The notes under the pieces are model-generated. The model ran no database searches. It was not told the origin of the DNA and saw only the letters and a list, made by a program, of their open reading frames with translations. From contig PCWG01000032.1 in assembly GCA_002787235.1 (NCBI GenBank), forward strand, positions 124,001-188,000: 64,000 bases of DNA, given 5' to 3'. A program made the translations under genes and the position numbers. Shown one piece after another: positions 45,767 through 54,018 of this stretch (positions are counted from its first letter, which is position 1; every line of letters starts with the position of its first letter). Source of the stretch: Nitrospinae bacterium CG11_big_fil_rev_8_21_14_0_20_45_15 (GTDB lineage Bacteria; Nitrospinota; Nitrospinia; Nitrospinales; VA-1).

Positions 45767-47074
45767 ATGAATTCAATCCTGACCCAAACGCCCGAGCTAT
45801 TGGCTCCCGCAGGCAATCCCGAAAAGTTACGTTACGCACTCGCTTATGGTGCGGATGCGGTGTATGCGGGTATCCCAAAATTTTCACTGCGGGCACGCGA
45901 AAACGGATTCAACAATGCTTCGATGAAAGAAGCCATCCAGTTTGTGCACAGCCAGGGCAAGAAAATTTTTGTGACCGCGAATATCCTCGCTCCCAACCGC
46001 AAGGTGGAGTCCTTTGAAAAATCACTGGCGGAATACGCCGAACAAGGGCCCGATGCGTTCATCATGGCCGATCCGGGGATGATCGATTTTGCCGTACGCA
46101 ACTTCCCTCAGATCCCGGTGCATCTTTCCGTACAAGCCAATGCCATCAACTGGCCCACCGTCGCCTTCTGGCGCGATCGGGGCGTGCGCAGGATCATATT
46201 GTCGCGTGAGTTGTCGATGGAAGAAATTCACGTCATCCACGAAAAAGTTCCTGACATCGAGCTGGAATCCTTCGTGCATGGCTCGATCTGTATCGCTTAT
46301 TCGGGAAGATGTTTGTTGTCCAATTACTTCAATCATCGCGACGCCAATCAGGGCACCTGTACCAACAGCTGTCGCTGGGAGTTCAATGTAAGTGAGGATA
46401 AAGGCTGTCAAACACCCGCCAGCAAGCCACTCGATGGTCGCTATTTTATTGAAGAAACCGGGCGACCGGGCGAACTCATGCCGATCGAGGAAGACGAACA
46501 CGGAACCTACATCATGAACTCCAAAGATCTTCGCGCTATCGAAATACTCGAAGAACTTCGTTCCGCAGGCATCTGTTCTTTTAAAATCGAAGGCCGCTCC
46601 AAGTCGATTTATTATTTGTCACTCATCACCGGAATTTATCGAAGAGCGATAGAGGACATGATGCACGGAAAACGATTCGATCCCACTCTTCTGAACGAGA
46701 TCGACAAAACAGCGAATCGCGGTTTCACCTCAGCCTTTTTGATTTCCAATGCCAACCACACAACCGAGCGATTTGATACGCCGCAGGAAAGCAATCAACC
46801 GCAGATTTTCGCGGGACAGATTCTGGAGGACAGGCCCGGTGGTTGGGCGTTGATGGAAGTTAAAAACCGTATCGAAGTTGGCGATACAGCGGAATACATT
46901 TCCCCCGGCGAAAGAAGCTTGTTCGAGATTCAGGCTTTGGAAGACATCAAGGGAAATGCGATTGCAGTGGCTCACGGCGGTGCGGGTCCGGTGTGGGTGC
47001 AATGCGGATTTCAAGCGGCCCCGTATTCCCTGCTCAGTCTCATCGTCGGACAGGCGGCGCAACCGACGGCTTAA
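45767..47074 (+). CDS. trhP: U32 peptidase-family protein, TrhP (YegQ)-like
   Basis: 435 residues. Motifs include LLAPAGNPEKLRYALAYGAD, the signature ELESFVHGSICIAYSGRC and the cysteine segment NQGTCTNSCRWEF near residue 205. TrhP and related U32 proteins act in prephenate-dependent tRNA uridine hydroxylation rather than as clear peptidases. Similar domains occur in other U32 members, so the exact subgroup is inferred from the overall length and the TCTNSCRW segment. The 3' end overlaps a convergent small membrane gene by four bases. Confidence 0.88.
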   Translation: MNSILTQTPELLAPAGNPEKLRYALAYGADAVYAGIPKFSLRARENGFNNASMKEAIQFVHSQGKKIFVTANILAPNRKVESFEKSLAEYAEQGPDAFIMADPGMIDFAVRNFPQIPVHLSVQANAINWPTVAFWRDRGVRRIILSRELSMEEIHVIHEKVPDIELESFVHGSICIAYSGRCLLSNYFNHRDANQGTCTNSCRWEFNVSEDKGCQTPASKPLDGRYFIEETGRPGELMPIEEDEHGTYIMNSKDLRAIEILEELRSAGICSFKIEGRSKSIYYLSLITGIYRRAIEDMMHGKRFDPTLLNEIDKTANRGFTSAFLISNANHTTERFDTPQESNQPQIFAGQILEDRPGGWALMEVKNRIEVGDTAEYISPGERSLFEIQALEDIKGNAIAVAHGGAGPVWVQCGFQAAPYSLLSLIVGQAAQPTA

Positions 47075-47277
47075 TCAGGAGGGTCGTCAAAGGAAATGGG
47101 ACGGTGTTTTTTCCCCAGTTCTCCCAGCGCAATTCCGAGGATGACGATCAAGATAAAGAAGACAATCAGCCACTCTCTGAAAGTATCAATGCGGTAATCA
47201 AAGATGTCGTGCGCCAGATAGCCGTCAAAAACCAGAGCCGCCGGAATCAACAAAGTGAGAATAAGCAGACGCATCAT
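47071..47277 (-). CDS. Small membrane protein of unknown function
   Basis: 68 residues with two hydrophobic segments: a start MMRLLILTLLIPAALVFDG and a central EWLIVFFILIVILGIALGELG, then a charged tail KKHRPISFDDPPD. This pattern suggests a two-pass or signal-anchored inner membrane protein. Its stop overlaps the stop region of the U32 gene by four bases on the opposite strand. No family recognised. Confidence 0.6.
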   Translation of the reverse strand: MMRLLILTLLIPAALVFDGYLAHDIFDYRIDTFREWLIVFFILIVILGIALGELGKKHRPISFDDPPD

Positions 47278-47464
47278 GGTATAAAATCCTGACCCTATAC
47301 GGGGTCAATCGTGAAGAGCGGTAGTGAGTTGAGTGTCTGGTTCACAATAAAACGTTCGAATGCTATTATATTGGCGTTTGTCTGAAACTGAAATACAATT
47401 AATGATTGAACTTTTATAACATAGTTTAAAGTACCGTCAGTCATCAAGTCCCCCGGAGAATTCA

Positions 47465-48475
47465 ATGGGTATCCCATTTAAGCAGGCTTTAAAAGTAGGT
47501 GTCTACGTCTTTCGTCAAAAGATGAAAGAAAAGAAGCGTTATCCCCTCGTGCTCATGTTGGAGCCTTTGTTTCGATGCAATCTAGAATGCGTGGGATGCG
47601 GGAAGATTCAGAAACCCAACGAAATTCTGCAACAGAATCTGTCCGTCAAGCAATGTCTGGATGCCGCTCACGAATGTGGCGCGCCCGTCGTGTCTATCGC
47701 CGGTGGCGAACCATTGATGCACCCGAATATCGTAGAGATCGTGGAAGGTTTGATCGCGCAAGGGCGTTATATATACCTGTGCACCAACGCCTTGTTGCTG
47801 GAAGATTATCTGGACAAGCTTCCGGTTTCACCGCAATTGGTATTGTCGATCCATCTCGATGGACTCGAAGAAGAACACGACCGCATTGCCGCCAAAGCAG
47901 GAACTTTCAAAATTGCTGTCGAAGCTATCAAGAAAGCTAAGGCACGCGGATTCCGGGTGACCAGCAACAGCACCTTCTTTGAAGGTTCCACCGTGGACAT
48001 GGCCGAAGAGTTCCTCGACTTCCTGAAACCGCTCGGTGTCGATGCGATGACCGTTGCCTCTGGCTTCAGCTATCCCGACGCACCCGATCAGGAACATTTC
48101 TTTGGCAGGGACAAGACCCGGGAATTCTTTCGCGAACTGATTGAGCGCGGTAAAAGCAAAGGCAAGCATTGGGATTTCAACCACTCGCCACTGTATCTGG
48201 AATTTCTGCAAGGCAAGAAAGAGTACGACTGCACCCCTTGGGGCAATCCGAACTATTCCGTACTCGGTTGGCAAAAACCCTGCTATCTGCTCGACGAAGG
48301 CTATGCAAAAACCTTTGCCGAATTGCTGGAAACCACCGATTGGGAAAACTACGGTCACCGCAACAACGAAAAATGCAAAGACTGCACCGCCCATTGCGGT
48401 TACGAAGCCACCGCAGTGGCCGACTCCACCAGCAGTATCGGCGGCATGCTCAGTTCCGCAAAAGCACTTTTTTAA
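47465..48475 (+). CDS. hpnH: Adenosylhopane-forming radical SAM enzyme HpnH
   Basis: 336 residues. Starts MGIPFKQALKVGVYVFRQ, as in HpnH, and has the cluster motif CNLECVGC near residue 40 and a C-terminal CKDCTAHCGYEATAV segment. HpnH adds the adenosyl moiety of SAM to diploptene, the first step of extended hopanoids (bacteriohopanepolyols) in the inner membrane. Squalene-hopene cyclase and other hpn genes are not in this window. Flanked by unrelated genes, so it is probably a separate transcription unit. Identification is strong. Confidence 0.93.
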   Translation: MGIPFKQALKVGVYVFRQKMKEKKRYPLVLMLEPLFRCNLECVGCGKIQKPNEILQQNLSVKQCLDAAHECGAPVVSIAGGEPLMHPNIVEIVEGLIAQGRYIYLCTNALLLEDYLDKLPVSPQLVLSIHLDGLEEEHDRIAAKAGTFKIAVEAIKKAKARGFRVTSNSTFFEGSTVDMAEEFLDFLKPLGVDAMTVASGFSYPDAPDQEHFFGRDKTREFFRELIERGKSKGKHWDFNHSPLYLEFLQGKKEYDCTPWGNPNYSVLGWQKPCYLLDEGYAKTFAELLETTDWENYGHRNNEKCKDCTAHCGYEATAVADSTSSIGGMLSSAKALF

Positions 48476-48506
48476 TCCGCTGAAAATTCCTTCTGCAAAC
48501 AAAACA

Positions 48507-48530
48507 GCCGCCTCACTTCTGTGAGGCGGC
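48507..48530. terminator. Terminator-like hairpin after hpnH
   Basis: GCCGCCTCAC (48507-48516) pairs perfectly with GTGAGGCGGC (48521-48530) around a TTCT loop, 31 bases after hpnH. An AAAACA run precedes it, which gives a T-rich tail on the minus strand. Confidence 0.6.
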
Positions 48531-48590
48531 CAGTACCTTCCCCAACAATTTAAAATACGTTTGTAGCCCCTTTTATGTGCGCAAAGGCAC

Positions 48591-48614
48591 TTCGCCCCGC
48601 CGAAGCGGGGCGAA
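48591..48614. terminator. Terminator-like hairpin after the porin gene
   Basis: TTCGCCCCGC (48591-48600) pairs with GCGGGGCGAA (48605-48614) around a CGAA loop, downstream of the minus-strand porin. No long T-run is present on either side. Confidence 0.5.
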
Positions 48615-48698
48615 AAGGAGGAGGAGAGGAGCTAGAGGTTTTTAAACTGTTTTGACGACGCGCTCTTTGTGTAAAGAGGCACATTCTGCGGGATTCCG

Positions 48699-50120
48699 CT
48701 AGAACAGGAAGGTTGAAGAAAAGTAGGTATGAAGCGTGTTGCCAGCATGCGGAGATGTGGGCGCGTTCTCCTGAAAATCTCCATCAATACGATAATAAAG
48801 ACCGCCGGCCAACTTGATGTTCGGACAAAGTGCCCAAGTGCCTTTGAGAACCACCTGATGTCCCAGAAATTTTCCGGAGTTGCCCGTCACATCGCGGATT
48901 CCCGAAGCCCCCTGCCAGGCATCCTTGCTTGAAGCCAGCCACATCGCCCGGTAACCAAAATCCGCCGTGACATTTTTGCTCGGTTTCACCCGAAAGCGCA
49001 TGCCCGGTGAACTGATATTGGAACGGACAAAAGCCGTGTAGATGTCCGTCGGACCCCAATCGCCCGCATTCAGACCGTACAGACTGTCGAAACCGCCGCT
49101 TTTGCCATCGTTAGGATCATTGTCCCCACTGGCAAAATCATATTCCAGCAGAAGTCGAGGCTTCCACATCCCCCGAAACGTGTATCCCCCCTCAGCATGC
49201 GTGAAGTATGCAAGGTGATCCAGATCTTTCGTGTCAGAAGCCAGCGTCGAAGCACGCACCGTGCCCGCTTGAATCATAGATTCCCACTCAAAATCGAAAC
49301 GCTCACTTTCAGCCGACTCGTACACACGAAAGCCTGTCGTGTAAAGATCGCGGTCACGCGTGGCGCGATTGTACGAATCGTTCTCATTGAACCCGAAGAA
49401 ATACAGCTCGCCTTTGATGTCATTGAGTAAGTGCGGTACCGCTACATGAGCACCCCATAAAATTTCGTCAAAAGATTCCTCATCAAACTCAGCCTTGTTG
49501 CTCAACAGCTCCCGATCGGTAGAAGGCTCGCGATTGATCGGCAACGTGAAGATCGTGCGGATCTGAGTATCGTCCGATCCCGTCCATTTGAAATCGAGAC
49601 CCGTATAGGCCTGCGTGAAATTACGGAATCCGTTGCGTCCGATGAGACGGCGCGAACCGATATCCATAGTGATCCGACCCGCGCGCAGGAGACTTTCACT
49701 GCCCTCAGCGAACAGATTCTTTTCAGACCAGCCCACATAACCTTGTAAAAGCTCCGCCGCATCGATGAAATTGGTGCTGATGCGTGAACCCGTGTCGTTC
49801 AACAACGCACGCGCATCGCCCATCTCCAGATGGATTTTAAATTGAGAGTTCATCTGCCATTGCGCATTCAGAAAAGTGCGGAGGAAGAGAGCCTGATCGC
49901 TCCCCGTGCTTCCGGCGCGGAACTGATGATCGATGGTTTCGTATTGCGTCCGGTGCTGACCCCAGAACGTCACACCCTCCGGCAAATGGAGACTGTCTTG
50001 CAAACGCCAGGGCTTATCAGCCTCCCCGGCGATGGCGAAGGAGACGGGTAGGATTGCGACCAGACAAATTACAACGAGAAAAAAATATTTGGTTCCACCC
50101 TTGATTGAGTTCGTATTCAT
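48699..50120 (-). CDS. Alginate-export-type outer membrane porin
   Basis: 473 residues. A signal peptide (FFLVVICLVAILPVSFAIAG) precedes a chain of beta strands rich in Trp, Tyr, Arg and Asp, including TFWGQHRTQYETIDHQF, ARALLNDTGSRI, RLIGRNGFRNFTQAYTGLDF and the C-terminal strand ending in Phe (HTYFSSTFLF), as expected for outer-membrane barrels. The pattern matches the alginate export porin family (AlgE-like). Its substrate is unknown; family members carry various polysaccharides and small solutes. The gene stands alone, facing away from the YfhO gene. Confidence 0.88.
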   Translation of the reverse strand: MNTNSIKGGTKYFFLVVICLVAILPVSFAIAGEADKPWRLQDSLHLPEGVTFWGQHRTQYETIDHQFRAGSTGSDQALFLRTFLNAQWQMNSQFKIHLEMGDARALLNDTGSRISTNFIDAAELLQGYVGWSEKNLFAEGSESLLRAGRITMDIGSRRLIGRNGFRNFTQAYTGLDFKWTGSDDTQIRTIFTLPINREPSTDRELLSNKAEFDEESFDEILWGAHVAVPHLLNDIKGELYFFGFNENDSYNRATRDRDLYTTGFRVYESAESERFDFEWESMIQAGTVRASTLASDTKDLDHLAYFTHAEGGYTFRGMWKPRLLLEYDFASGDNDPNDGKSGGFDSLYGLNAGDWGPTDIYTAFVRSNISSPGMRFRVKPSKNVTADFGYRAMWLASSKDAWQGASGIRDVTGNSGKFLGHQVVLKGTWALCPNIKLAGGLYYRIDGDFQENAPTSPHAGNTLHTYFSSTFLF

Positions 50121-50454
50121 AAATAATTCATTTTAAGGATGATTGATTTTCACAGAGGCCAGTGTTTTCACAAGGCATTCATAGTTGCCAAGTCTGGCTT
50201 GCCTAATAAGTATATGTAAAATATACAGGGGCTTATGGGTGAAAAACATACTAATAAAAATGAATTGCCGTTCAATAGACTTGGAGTCAAACCATGGATT
50301 AGTTCGACTTCAATGTAGGTGTTTTTCCTAACAAGGATTGCCACGCTCCCTTAAAAATTTTATTAGGCGATATATTTCAAAATTTCGCGTTATTATAGTG
50401 GAGTTGCTGGCGATCTTGCTGTTAAAAATCGGCACTCCCTAATAATCAATCCTG
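50121..50454. other. Intergenic region between the porin and YfhO genes
   Basis: About 330 bases between divergent genes. AT-rich and without a supported ORF or RNA. It must hold both promoters, but no clear consensus was found. A weak AT-rich element lies near 50370-50400. Confidence 0.4.
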
Positions 50455-52752
50455 ATGAAAGTAATCCCTTCTGTGACAGCTTCTGTTTCATGCGAAGAAA
50501 TCGACGCGCCACATGCGCCTTTCCGTTTTCGTGTGGGTGACATTGCGGCTCTGTCGGTTTTGTTTCTGGCGTGGCTGATATTTTTTATTCCGATGCTTTT
50601 TCAGGAGCAGTCGATCTTCTATCGCGACATCCTGCATTTTGCGTATCCGATGAAGCATTTCATCCACAGTTCTTTGCAAAGTGGAAACTTGCCGTTCTGG
50701 TGGCCTTCGATCCATGGTGGCGTGCCGTTCCTGCCGCTGTTGCATCCGGGTGCGTTGTATCCGCTCAATATTTTTTTGCTGGGGGATGATTTCACCTGGT
50801 GCTTCAATTTTTTCTTTGCCCTGCATTTTCTGATTCTTGCAACGGGATGTTATTTCCTCGGCAGGGCGATGGGCTTTTCATTTTACGCAGGCATCGCATG
50901 CGGGCTGACGGCTTTGTGGGGCGGATTTTTCATTTCCCTGTCGCAATTGCACAATCATTTTCAGTCGGCGAGCTGGCTTCCGTGGATTCTGTTTTTCTTT
51001 GTGCAGTTTTTGCAGAAGGGCGGCAGGGCACGGTTTGTTTCAGCGATCATCGTCTTTGTGTTTCAGGTGCTGGCAGGCAGTCCCGAGTTTTGTTTGCTGA
51101 CGACGGCTTTACTGTTCGCTTACGTGACGTTTCTTCCCGGATCGCAACCGCTTAGTGGTGTCCTGAAATCTTATGCTTTTATAGCGATGGGGACGGCGTT
51201 CACGCTGGGGCTTTCTGCACTGCAACTGGTGCCAACACAGATGGCGGTCCCGCACACGGTGCGCGATGGCGGTTTGTCGTTTGCAAGTGCGACGCTGTGG
51301 TCTTTGCCGTTTGAGGGACTTGGGGCATTTTTAGTGCCGATGAATTTAAATGGCTTCATGAGCGATCCGGCGTTTCGCACGGATTATTTCATACTCAGTC
51401 CCTATATGGGATGGTTCCCGATGCTGGTTCTCGCGCTCGGTCTGCTGGTGGCGAGGAGCCGGATTTATTATTTCTGGACAGGTGTTTTTTTCGTCGGGAT
51501 TTTTTTCGCGCTTGGACATTTCAATCCGGTTTACGCTTGGCTTTACGACTGGGTTCCGTTTCTGGACTGGTTCCGTTACCCTGAGAAATTTTTGATTCTG
51601 TCTGCCTTTGCGGCTGTTTTTCTCGCGGGATACGGTGTCGATACGCTTTCGAAGTGGACGCGCCGTCATGGCAATGAAGTGGGTTGGGCCTTGGCGGGCT
51701 TTGTGGTGGTGGCTCTGGGGCATGGGGCGGTGGATGATTTATCGCCTCTGGCTTGGCAGACGCTGGCGGGACTGATGTTTGCTTTGACGTTGTTTGCCCT
51801 GCATGAACGGGATTTGATGAGCACCTGTGCGCTCAAAGGCGGATTGACGGTTCTCATAGCTCTGGACCTGTTGCTGAAAAATACGGCTCTGATTCCGCTG
51901 ATCCAAAATAATTTTTTCAATCGTCCCCCTGCGGTTTTCGCGCAGTTGGCAGAGCGCAAACCCTTGTATCGATTTTATAGCGGCCCCTTGCTGGCGCATG
52001 GAAAAATCCCGACGAAGAATTCATTCCCGAAAGAATTGACTTTGTTGCGTGGGCATTTGGCCTTGAAGGAACAGATTTATCCCAATCTGGCGACGCAATA
52101 CGGTCTGGAGTTCATCGACGGCATCACCGGATGGGGTTTGAAAGATGCGGAAATGTGGACAGCGATTTTTATCGCGTCACCTCCCGAAAAACGCCGACGG
52201 ATGCTGGAGCGAGGCAACGTCCGTTACTGGACAACCATCGAAAAAAAGATGCCGGGTTCTCCCGACCCTGTGGTTGAGGAAATGGTGAAAGCGGTTCCGC
52301 GTGCGGTACTGGTTCCGAAAGCGCGTTATGGCGGCGGTTACAAGCTGAGCAATTTGTATTACAGCGAAGGCTTCGATCCAGAAAAGGAGGTGCTTTTGTC
52401 AGAGTCCTACCCGCCATCCACTGCCACGGATTTTGTTGGAAAAGTGCATTCGGTGGAATACTCACCCAATGCGGTCAGGATACAAACTGAACAAAATGAA
52501 CCGGGCTATCTGGTGCTTTTCGATTCCTATTTTCCGGGATGGTCGGCAACGGTGGATGGCAAGAGCGTGCCGATCTTGCGCGGCAATTATTTTTATCGAG
52601 CCGTGGCCCTGCCGTCGGGGCAACACAGGGTGCAGATGCAATACATTCCCGAAGGATTTTCAGCCGGGCTTTTCATCAGTCTGAATGCGTTTTTTGCGTT
52701 GTGCATCGCATTGTTCAATCGCGACCTGCGGCGAATCTGGCGCAGAAACTAA
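50455..52752 (+). CDS. YfhO-family polytopic membrane protein, copy 1
   Basis: 765 residues with about twelve membrane segments and a C-terminal soluble domain. Conserved features: IFYRDILHFAYPMKHFI near residue 60, HNHFQSASWLPWILFF near 165, and GYLVLFDSYFPGWSATVDGK near 690. YfhO-type proteins resemble GT-C glycosyltransferases and in Gram-positives help attach glycans to teichoic acids. A close paralogue lies at 57852-60182, oriented toward it. The pair encloses an SDR, a GT-C/TPR protein and a SUMF1-like protein, which suggests a shared surface glycan role (inference). Confidence 0.85.
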   Translation: MKVIPSVTASVSCEEIDAPHAPFRFRVGDIAALSVLFLAWLIFFIPMLFQEQSIFYRDILHFAYPMKHFIHSSLQSGNLPFWWPSIHGGVPFLPLLHPGALYPLNIFLLGDDFTWCFNFFFALHFLILATGCYFLGRAMGFSFYAGIACGLTALWGGFFISLSQLHNHFQSASWLPWILFFFVQFLQKGGRARFVSAIIVFVFQVLAGSPEFCLLTTALLFAYVTFLPGSQPLSGVLKSYAFIAMGTAFTLGLSALQLVPTQMAVPHTVRDGGLSFASATLWSLPFEGLGAFLVPMNLNGFMSDPAFRTDYFILSPYMGWFPMLVLALGLLVARSRIYYFWTGVFFVGIFFALGHFNPVYAWLYDWVPFLDWFRYPEKFLILSAFAAVFLAGYGVDTLSKWTRRHGNEVGWALAGFVVVALGHGAVDDLSPLAWQTLAGLMFALTLFALHERDLMSTCALKGGLTVLIALDLLLKNTALIPLIQNNFFNRPPAVFAQLAERKPLYRFYSGPLLAHGKIPTKNSFPKELTLLRGHLALKEQIYPNLATQYGLEFIDGITGWGLKDAEMWTAIFIASPPEKRRRMLERGNVRYWTTIEKKMPGSPDPVVEEMVKAVPRAVLVPKARYGGGYKLSNLYYSEGFDPEKEVLLSESYPPSTATDFVGKVHSVEYSPNAVRIQTEQNEPGYLVLFDSYFPGWSATVDGKSVPILRGNYFYRAVALPSGQHRVQMQYIPEGFSAGLFISLNAFFALCIALFNRDLRRIWRRN

Positions 52753-52843
52753 AGTCGCGCCTTGAGTATGCCGAATGGGTTATGATAAGGATATTTAAAT
52801 TTTAATTTCAAAGAGATTTCTCTTTCAGGATAGCGAAAAATTT

Positions 52844-53968
52844 ATGGCAAGAAAAATTCTGGTGACAGGGGGAGCGGGTTTCATTGGTTCGCATACGGTG
52901 GATGCATTGATCGAGCAGTGCGGCGACACAGTTCGCGTTTACGATAACCTGACGCCTCAGGTCCACGGTCCGAATGCGGTGCGCCCGGCACATTTGCATG
53001 CCGATGCAGAATTCATTCAAGGCGATGTGCGTGACCGCGATTCCCTGAAAAAAGCCATGCAGGGAATGGACGCGGTGATCCACGATGCCGCCGAGGTGGG
53101 GGTCGGTCAGTCGATGTACTCCATCGAACAATACGTTTCCACCAATGTGGGGGGAACGGCGACGCTTTGGGACATTCTTGTCAACGATTCGCATTCGATC
53201 GAAAAAGTATTGGTCGCCAGTTCCATGAGTCTTTACGGCGAAGGACGTTATTTGTGCGAGGCGCATGGGGTTGTGACTCCCGCACCACGCAGGGAAGAGG
53301 ACATGAAGGCAGGCCGCTGGGAATGCCTGTGTCCGCAATGCGGCGTTGCTGTCAAGCCGTCACCGACGGATGAAACGAAGGAGCTGGACAGCTCGTCGGT
53401 CTACGCACAAAGCAAACGCGATCAGGAAGTCTATTCCTTGATTATCGGCAAGGCGCACAAAATACCGACTGTGGCTTGCCGCTATTTCAACTGTTACGGT
53501 CCGCGCCAGAGTTTGAACAATCCGTACACTGGCGCGGGAGCGATTTTTTGTTCGGCGATTTTGAACGACAAGGCCCCTCTGATTTATGAAGATGGCTTGC
53601 AGATTCGCGATTTGATTCATGTGAAAGATCTGGTGCGCGGCAAATTGCTTCTGCTGGAAAATGAAAAGGCGGATTACGGTATCTTCAATATAGGAACCGG
53701 CGTGCCCACGTCGATCCTGCAATTGGCAGAAACATTGATCGAATTATTGGGTCGGAATTTTACGCCGAACGTGATCGGAAAATTCAGGAATGGAGACATC
53801 CGGCATTGTTACGGCGATATCTCACGCATCCGCAAGCTGGGATTCGAGCCGCAGATTTCATTGCGCGAAGGTCTGTCCGATCTGTCCGAATGGGTGCAGA
53901 GTCAGACCGCCGTATCCGATGTGGAGAAAGCACATCAGGTTCTGGTAGAGAAGGGGCTCGTGGTATAA
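52844..53968 (+). CDS. NAD-dependent nucleotide-sugar epimerase/dehydratase with CxCPxC insert
   Basis: 374 residues, extended SDR fold. VTGGAGFIGSHTVD is the NAD loop. SSMSLYGEG provides the catalytic Ser, and SVYAQSKRDQE the YxxxK pair. Between them lies an insertion GRWECLCPQCGVAVKP with three or four cysteines, probably a small metal-binding knuckle seen in one epimerase subgroup. The C-terminus binds the sugar nucleotide (FNCYGPRQS, GDIRHCYGDIS). Substrate not predictable. Sits between a YfhO gene and the GT-C gene, supporting a role in making a nucleotide sugar for a surface glycan. Confidence 0.88.
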   Translation: MARKILVTGGAGFIGSHTVDALIEQCGDTVRVYDNLTPQVHGPNAVRPAHLHADAEFIQGDVRDRDSLKKAMQGMDAVIHDAAEVGVGQSMYSIEQYVSTNVGGTATLWDILVNDSHSIEKVLVASSMSLYGEGRYLCEAHGVVTPAPRREEDMKAGRWECLCPQCGVAVKPSPTDETKELDSSSVYAQSKRDQEVYSLIIGKAHKIPTVACRYFNCYGPRQSLNNPYTGAGAIFCSAILNDKAPLIYEDGLQIRDLIHVKDLVRGKLLLLENEKADYGIFNIGTGVPTSILQLAETLIELLGRNFTPNVIGKFRNGDIRHCYGDISRIRKLGFEPQISLREGLSDLSEWVQSQTAVSDVEKAHQVLVEKGLVV

Positions 53969-54018
53969 TTCAAGACAATAATTTTTGTTCCCTTCCACAT
54001 TGAAGCGATCGCGGTTTT

